Below, one piece after another: positions 48,101 to 57,100 of a stretch of 59,947 nucleotides of DNA (the stretch's first letter is position 1; each line of letters begins with the position of its first letter). The translations under genes were made by a program, and so were the position numbers. Source of the DNA: Choristocarpus tenellus KU-1152 (taxonomy: Eukaryota; Phaeophyceae); NCBI GenBank assembly GCA_964200185.2, contig CAXNAD020000006.1, forward strand, positions 1 through 59,947, given 5' to 3'. The notes under the pieces were generated by a model. The model did no database searches, was not told where the DNA came from, and worked only from the letters and a program-made list of their open reading frames with translations.

Positions 48101-51100
48101 TTACATACTATATGATGTATGCTGTACTGTAGAGTAAGTGCATATTTCAGCCAGTAATATCGACAACTTCGGAAACACCATGAGGGTTGATGAAAGAAGC
48201 CTGTGTGCCTTCAAGGTATTTTTCTTTCTTCAAAACTCTTTTTTTTATGTGGTCAATTTCTAACGGATAAATGACTGATAAACAAGGGCATCCCTGTGTA
48301 CAAATAAAAAAAAATGTTCCTATGAGTTTGGGTCATTTCTGTTCTGACAGACCGTTCCTGTACGCAGGACATGACGGCATTGTTGACATTTTTTAAGGTT
48401 TGCATTGCTTATATCTAGAACATAAGCTGTGATGTGATCTACTACTCCTTGTGTCTAAACCAATTCTTCCTTGCATGTCACATTTCAACGTAAATGTAGA
48501 GTAGGAACTGATGTAGTCAGTACTCACCCTATGCAAGGGAAAAAACATCCGACTCTATTATTGAGTGAATATTCATTTTACTTAGAATTTCTCCAACTCA
48601 TTTGTTAGGATCTGAGAGTATGACAAAATTTGTTTTGGGACAGAGTAGACTCCACTTGCTACAGTGAGTGGTAAACTTTTCATGTAGGATATATTGATTG
48701 AGGTGATGATACTCAAGGAGTGAGACTTTGTCCAATCACTGAAGTGCAGTTGTCCACCAATCACTGAAGTGCATTTGTCCACAGTGAACTGAACTTATGA
48801 TACCTATTTCCACCTCTTGACGTTTCATAGAGCTCCATTTTGCGCAGAAATGTTGATACATACTCTGTATATATGTGTGAGTTCGTATGTGTGTGTAATG
48901 TACTGTACTTGTTCTGCATTACGTGAAAATTTTGATACAGACCTCGTGTGCCTTGTTTAAGTTTGCACAGGAATGGGAGGCAAGGCAGAAGGCATTTAAT
49001 AATCCATGGGCAGGTCAAGTACTCTCTTTTTTTGTGGAATGTGTAGGAATGTATATTCACTCCCCTGTAAATCCATTGCTTAAGGCAGACTGATGCTAAC
49101 CTGAGTCTGTCTCTAGAAAATCAGATTAGCAATGCACTAAGTGTTCTGTTTGTGAGGTGTGCAACCAAGAAGCCCAAACCCTGTTGCAACTAGGATTAAA
49201 AAAAAATGAAACCGAGCTATTATGTATCCAACATTCATACTTCAAAAGTATAATGCACATGCAGGAAAGTTAATCTGTAATGCGATTACTGCAATTGAGT
49301 GCTGATTGGCCTCTACCTAAAGAAACATCAAAATTCATAGTCCTGAATTCATGCCTAACGTTAGCCAAATTGACTTCAACTGGTGAAGGAGACATTTCGA
49401 TTAGTTTGAGCTGATGTTCAATTTTGGTAGCATAGCGTTTTTCAGTAAACCCAGTTTCCATTGAAATTTCAGGTTTATGAAGGAGAGTATGTGGATGAGG
49501 AGATGCATGGTATTGGAGAATATTGTTCTGCAGACCACACTGTATACAGTGGAGAATGGCATCGAGGACAGCGGCAGGGATTTGGGATACTAGAGTCTGC
49601 TGATGGTGCAGTCTATGAGGGTGAGACACAAATATTAGTTAGTGTTAATTGAAGGAAATGTATTTGTGTCTATCAAAATATAGTGCCATTTTATCCCCCT
49701 TTTCTTATACACTCAATATATCTCTACTACAGTTTCAATAACCACGAAAAAACTTTGCACTGCGGGATGTGCTACAGCTGACTGGCACATTGAATACAAC
49801 TGCAGGTGACTTTGACCACAATGTTATTCATGGTGATGGACTCTGGAGGTGGCCAGATGGGTCTACATATGTGGGACAGTCAAAGTATGGCAAAAGAGAA
49901 GGAAGAGGACTATATGTGACTAAGATGAGGGTGAGACACTACAAGTTGTGATGACCAACGACATTGGATAGGTTTTATTACCTTGGTTATTTCAGAGCTG
50001 TGAAAAAAATGTACACATTTGACGATTGGCATCAGTAGACTACAAAAATTATCTAGTACTTGGAGAATAGTTGTCCAACAACTTATTATTTTATTGTTTT
50101 CAAATGGTACACAAGAGGGAAAGCACATGTGACCCCTGAATATGACCAGTACATAATGAGCAGCATGTATCATAAATAGCCAGAGTCTGGTCTTCTGAAC
50201 CTGGCTATGTTTTTGATAAATAGTTGTGCTATTTTGAACTATAGATTGAACTTTTCTCAAAACACTTATTTGGGACTTCTCTCACACAACAATTACTGTG
50301 GATTGTGAGACTATAGCAGAAAGGACCATACACATGGCCACCCAATGAAAGAAATACCTACTCTGGAGAATCTTGTTGATGAACAGCATATTTATTATTA
50401 TTTTTTGTTGCAGTCTATGAAGGAAAATCTAAGTTTTTCCTTTTGTGCGTGCTTTGTTAAGGTTTACCACACCAGTAGAGACAGACTTACATATCTGTAT
50501 CTGTGTTTGGAACAGGATTTTGACTCTTTCAGCAGACTCTTGAGTGTAATCAATGTTCAAAATAAGTTATGGCAGTCAAATAGTAAGCGGTTCCCACTTT
50601 GCTTTCTAGTTCGAAGCCTTTGTTAAAGCCCCCTCAGTACTCACACACATATATAACCCTTTTCAACACTCAACCTTCTGGTCTGAAATGCCCGCACCTT
50701 GGTACCAATAGTGCGATACTCTGAACTCAACTTTTGTTTTGGCGTTAGGACGCATATTATGGTACCTACAAAAACAATAAACCTCACGGTACTGGGCTAT
50801 TTAAGTACTGTGACGGGTCCTCCTACAGTGGGGATTTTGACATGGGACTGAGACATGGGCTTGGCACATATGAAGATAGCAAAGGGGTGTGGAGTATTGG
50901 CTCTTGGAGGGGTGACAAGAAGCATGGGACTTTTGAGGTGGGGAAAATGAATCAACTCAATGAACAATGTTCATGGTACACATTTGGTCTATGATGACAC
51001 AAATATCCTGGTGTTGTGTTGTTGATGTGTAGCAGCAGCAGGATTAGACACATTTCATCACAGGAAAAATGCAATGGGGATTCCTAGCATTTTCTCTTTT

Positions 51101-54100
51101 GGTGACCAAGTTGCAGCGGATGGTCACAACCTGGACAGCAGCACCTGACAAATCTAACTCTGCTTGCTCTATCTCCCTCAGTGTCAGTCCAATCACTCAT
51201 CAGGTAAACAACACTTGAACAAAAATGTGTTATAATTGGTATGTTGATGCCAAATAACTGCTGTGAACACACCCCCAGCTACAATTCTTTATCTCTTTGT
51301 ACTCCTTGAAGTTTTGAGCATCATCTTCATTGTTGCTGTCGCTTGCTGAGAAAAGGAATGTCACCTCCATCCATGTCCGCCCCAGATCTGCTAGGCATAT
51401 GTTTAACCAAAGGTGTGCTTGCAACCACTGCGGTGTTTCAAACACTATGTGGAATTGATGTTGCTGATTGCTGTGCAGGAACACACACCTGTGTATATCC
51501 CTGAACTGCAGGAAAGTCAAGATGAGATCAAGACAGGACGGTGGGAAGAAGGACTATTTGTGGAGTGGCTACTACCCCCAGTATTCCCATATGCAACCAA
51601 GCAGTTCTACGAGTTGTTTGAGACTGAAGAGAATGAATATGATGGGGTGTATGCCATGTTGGTGAGATGTGGAAAAGGAGGGATCCTCCACAATTTCTCC
51701 ATAGATCTGTTTGTTTGGGTTCACATTCTGGTGAGCTTTATTGCTGTCTTGTAGGAATTACATTATTTACACCTTTGAAAGAACTTAACAAGTAGACCTA
51801 GCACTTGCTCTGTCTCCTTGACCCACCCATCATCCAGTTCGAGGCAGCAATTAATTATACCTAGACTGGAAGGCCACTCACATTACAGCAATTAATCAAG
51901 ACAAACCACATATGACAAGCTCAACCGTACTGTAGCCTGCCCAGCCTGTTAACATTATTTACACAAACCTATTCAAAGCACAGTCAACAACTCTGTATAA
52001 CCCATTGTGGTTTCATCGGGTTGAAATGTGTGTCAAAGCAAATTCCCAGGTACATGTCCCTTGTTCACATGAACAATTAACACATAAAAGGATATACAAA
52101 AAGTTATTTCATATTCTGATTTGGGCCTAGAGTTAGTAGTAGCCTGAACCATGCACTGACTCTTGTAGGCAGGAGTAGAGTTTTATCCACTTGCACCTCC
52201 CTGATGATGAGCCAACAAGCTGAGGTGATTTGGGAGAGGTTGCATTTGAAATGCATTGCAATGATTCCATGAATAGCATATACCCTGGGAGTATATATGT
52301 ACTATAGTAGTTCACAAAAAAAATGTGACCCAAAATGCCAACAATCACTTTACAGCACCTTCATGTCATGGGTATGGGTACCAGATGGAAAACCAATTTT
52401 GTAGTGTAGTAGCACTTGTTGCACAATCAAACTAATAAAGCCAACTGTGAGTATCAGTGGTTGCTATTGAGTATGGGAATATACTCTAGATGATGTGACG
52501 ACTCAAGTGGTATCCTCTTGTGTATTTATACCTACACAATATTATTTATTGCCTTGAGTGCTGTCTTTTCCCCATCAACCACCACGACATTAGTGCCCCA
52601 ATTATTGATGGTCTCTTCACAGTGCACCTTGTATAATTAGAGACATCATTATCTGGAAATATATCTTATTCACTTGGACTATTGCTGGTCACTCCTACAC
52701 CTAACCTGGGTTTAAGGTTTGTGTCGCTAGGTCACATAGCCAAATTTCACAATATAGTGCTGGTGGTTGTGATTGCTGCTGATTGATCCATGCTGTACAT
52801 CTCAACAAATTCAGCTGAAGTCACATAAATTCCATCAACAGATATTGAAAAATCCTGTGACGGTTTTCAAAGATCCAAGCCCTAGCATTATCACCCCGTA
52901 ACTTTAATATCTTCTCATTGGTATCTGCAAATAGGTGGCCAAGAAGCTGCCCTTCTTGCCAAGGGGTGTTAATCCTTCCAATCCACGTGTGGCTGCGGTG
53001 GTTCGTCGCATAGCTATGGAGGCTGGGGAGCTATGTGCAATTGACACTATAAATGAAACAACTCAAAATGTAGGCACACTAAAGCAAGCTGGCGGGGAGG
53101 ATGCTTGAAAAACTCGACCCTGGATCTCTTTCCCATTGTGAAAAAAACTTTGCCAATTTTTTCTTGACTTGATGAGAGTTCTTTTTCTGCCAACATTAAC
53201 TCCAAGAGAGTCTCAAACCTAGGCACGTTAAACTTAGTAAAGACTTTCTGAAGATGAACATATGATTTAATCAAGTGGAAAGTGTCAAAGTTTCAAATTT
53301 TATCTTTCAATAAAGATTGTAGCACTTTACAAAAGTAGAACTTGGGTAGAACTAATGGAAAATATAATAGAATAATAAAAGTGATAATTTTTTTTTGTGA
53401 ATTATCTCCTAATCGGCTTAAAATATTATAATTACACTCAGATATGTCAATAGATGACTCTACCAATAAACTGTACATCATAATGTCTCTGACGTAAAGT
53501 TCTTTTTGCCACTTACTTCCCTTGCCACAGCAAAAGATTCATAACTGATATCATCTAAAGTTTGTCCACCTTTTAGCTTTTGATTAAGATACGCAGTTTT
53601 GTTTTTTGGTTCCTCATCGGTTAAGTTTTGCATAGTTTGTTAGGAGACTTTATCTTGGTTATACTTCTCAGCTTCACGCAACTAGTTAAGACTAAAACAT
53701 AAAATACTCATTACCAACTAAACAATTTCTGTAAGTCATGTGGCACTAGACAGTGGGTATGGTATGATGGATAAAATAAAAAAGTCTTAAACGATTGATA
53801 AATTGCATCTAAGAATGCAGAAATTAATTTAGGAAATGTTTTTCCTCGAGAAAGTCTAAAATCATTTAGAGTGATGGTATAAAAATAGGTATTCATATGT
53901 GAAGATATACGAACATATTAACGTTTTGTGATGACATATCTCTCTAGGTACAAAGTGCAAAGATGATTCATGATAAGGCATTGTCAAGACTTCAGTCTGC
54001 CCAATCTCTTGAAAAGATGGACCTTTGCAACCTGGAGAGTCAGAGGGCTGCTACCAATGTTCTAGTTAGGAAGCTCAGTCTATTGGAGGTATGATGACAA

Positions 54101-57100
54101 AAGCATGTACCTGGTCATTCTTATTTTGTGGTTATGTCTTCAATAGTAATGCACTGAAGGCACCTGGATTTTTTTCGATGATACTTTGTTTCTACTTACA
54201 CTGGCATTGCCTATGAGTAGAACCCATATGGTTGCCATGATGTTACTCAACCATCCCCTCTATATGATATCAATGCCATTTCTCTGCATTGTTCAAGTAT
54301 GCCCCTCTGCTTCAAGTACCTTACTACCTCACCCACAATTGATTTATGTGTCTCCCTATGATGATGGTCTATCTTGATATGTGACAGGGGAACAAGGAAA
54401 AGCTTGAAGCTGAGGTGGAGCAAGCCTATGTTGATGATCGCTCTCAGACCCGTGCCGCCTTCTTATCGGCGGTCAAGGTCCTTAAAGGGCTTAGTTCAAC
54501 AGACTGGTTCATTTTGCGTAACTACAATCAGCCTCCACCAACACTTACTACCCTGATGTCTGCTGTGTGCACTCTCATGATGGTCAAGGACAACTGGAAA
54601 AGTGCCCGAAACTTGCTTGCGACCTCTGTTCAGAACATGCAGGTAATCAATCTAAGGGTTATATGAACAAGAAGTTTCTTATTGCTGAACTCCAGCTTTT
54701 TAACAAACCAGTGCATATCAGGATATTGAGAAAGATGTGAAGCCTTTTACGTTTTTTGCAACTGATATATACTACGCCTGAGTCAAATGGTGGTTGAAAT
54801 TGACCAATGAAATCAGATCATGTGGTCAAAGCCTTCTAGACAGATCAAGCATAAAACCCCAATTTTAACTTTGATCCTTGTTTGACTTGCCTGCATTGGA
54901 ATTTTCACCACTTTCAAATATAAGGACGGGGATGAGGAGGCTCTACATTGCTCCTACGATTGTAAGCTGATCTACCGCCTTGAAAATGAGTTCAACCCCT
55001 ACAGTCGCTGTGATGCAGCGGAACTCATGCTCAAGCTAAGCATGTTTGTGATTGATCCACACTTCAAAAGTGACAGCTTCTTCCTGCGCACTTTTGGAAA
55101 AGCTGTTGGCCCACTGGTGGATGTTGTGGGCTCAGCCTATAACTACATTCTCAAGGCTGCGGAGTTGAAGCCTCGTGTGGTGATGACACAAGGATTGGCA
55201 TGGAAATAATCGCATTTTCATTAAAAATCTTTTGGTTAGATTGAGCTTAGTAGTATACTTGGATCTTGCTTGCTGAATCTGCATGCCATGGTCCAATGTT
55301 TATTTTTATCATGTGATGAAATACTACAATTCATTTTCTATATATGATGTGCATACCACTAAATTTACAGATATTTCTCTGTTGCCTGCCTGTGTCTGTT
55401 GTTGTGGATCAGAGCAAAGACTCTGTGAAGACTGAGAACAATCTTAGCTTGAGCTCTAGGACTTTCAAAAGCTTCATGCTAGTTACTGCTTAGACTCAAC
55501 AGATTCTCGCATCCTTAGATATGCTGACTTGATATCCTTGCCATGGCTTTGCTGTTTTCTGGGCACACCGCATGATATACCCGAATTGGTGGGGCAGCTG
55601 GCTGTCACTGGCCTTGCCAACAACATCAAACATACAAAAAATAGAATAGAACAGGAGAGGGAGATTGAGACTAGGTTTGAAAGGGCAACAGCAGAAAAAA
55701 TTTCAAGGGCCAATGCAGCAAGGCAGGACGAGGACAAAACAAGGGTGCATCTAGAGAAGCTTGAAGCACTCCTTGCAGAAGCCAAGGGACTTGTATCTGT
55801 CTATGTGGTGCGTGGTGTATGAACATAGCATTGGCCAAATTCGATGTATCAGTAGAGAGTAGGTTGTGCATACCCCTAGCTGGCTGTATGTTTAGAAATG
55901 CAATGTGCTTGACTGGCATCCAGGAAATATATCTTTTCTCCCTCCCATCCCTTCCTGTCCCTATTTAATATATTCTCAGAGTACCTGCAAATTTGGGTAG
56001 TTCCACATTTCCAAAAGTCACATTCTAGTCCATTCAAATTTGCAGTTTACCTATCAAAATCCAAGCTTGCATTTAATGATTTGATATGCCGTCAAAGTAC
56101 AGAGTAGCACCTCTACAACAACAAAAAAATCCCTTGTTACTCTTGCAAGCCTCCGAGAGGTGATCCTGATACTTACGAGGAGTTGGAGAATAACCTCAAC
56201 CGGGATCGCACTGAGATTGAGGTCGTCTTGGAGCTCATGTTCGATCAGCTTTCCTCAAATCTCATCAACTTTCACACAGAGGTTCCAGAGTTCAAGGCAA
56301 GCTGATCTGTTTTTGGCAGTGAGGGGCTATCCCTTTCTCAATGATACATGTTGATTGTACAATTGCATTGACTTTTTAATACAAATCTTCAACTGAGGAA
56401 TTGTCATCCTTTACTGAATGAAGACACTACAGAAAAATGTTCGTTGAATGCTAACCCATACTTTGTATTTTCTTGTATCCCACTAAGGGGACCAATCCTT
56501 CCGTCAAATTTACAGTGACTCAAGGGTGATCTCATGTTACCCCTTTTGTATGTAATTTGAGCTCAATTTTTCTTGATATGACAAAACAGAAGATCTAAAA
56601 AGTTTTCTTTCCATCCCTTACTTGAGTATCCACACATCTGCCTTAACCTTTCAGCAAGAAAAACTCACCATCTTTTCTCATTCCTATGTTTGTTGCATTA
56701 TCACTCCACCTGTTTTCAGCTGCAGGAATATATTTGCAGTCAGATAGAGGAGGCTCTAGCCAGCATGATCAAACGTGGGGAATACAACTATGTGGCTGGT
56801 AAAGCTGTATGCCGTGACAGTATGAGGGTAGGTTGCAAATCTTCATATTCAGTCTTCTCATATTACTACTCTAATTATCAGATTCACCCACAAATAAACA
56901 TGCGGGGTAGGAACGTAGGTACACCTCAAATGGCTGTAGTCCTGTTCATGATGACCTCATCTTTGGTATTCTGGACTTTGTACAGAGAGAGGTGGGGGAG
57001 GATACAGGGCAATTGGTGGAGTACATAACGAAGTCAATTCAAAAATGTTGACAAGAGGCAATTGTTGATCTTTCTCACCCACCACATTGTTGTTCAACTC

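Noticed and set aside
48440-48480. CTACTCCTTGTGTCTAAACC as another mariner-type end
   Set aside because: Too many mismatches to the TACTCCCTCYGTYCC pattern and no partner.
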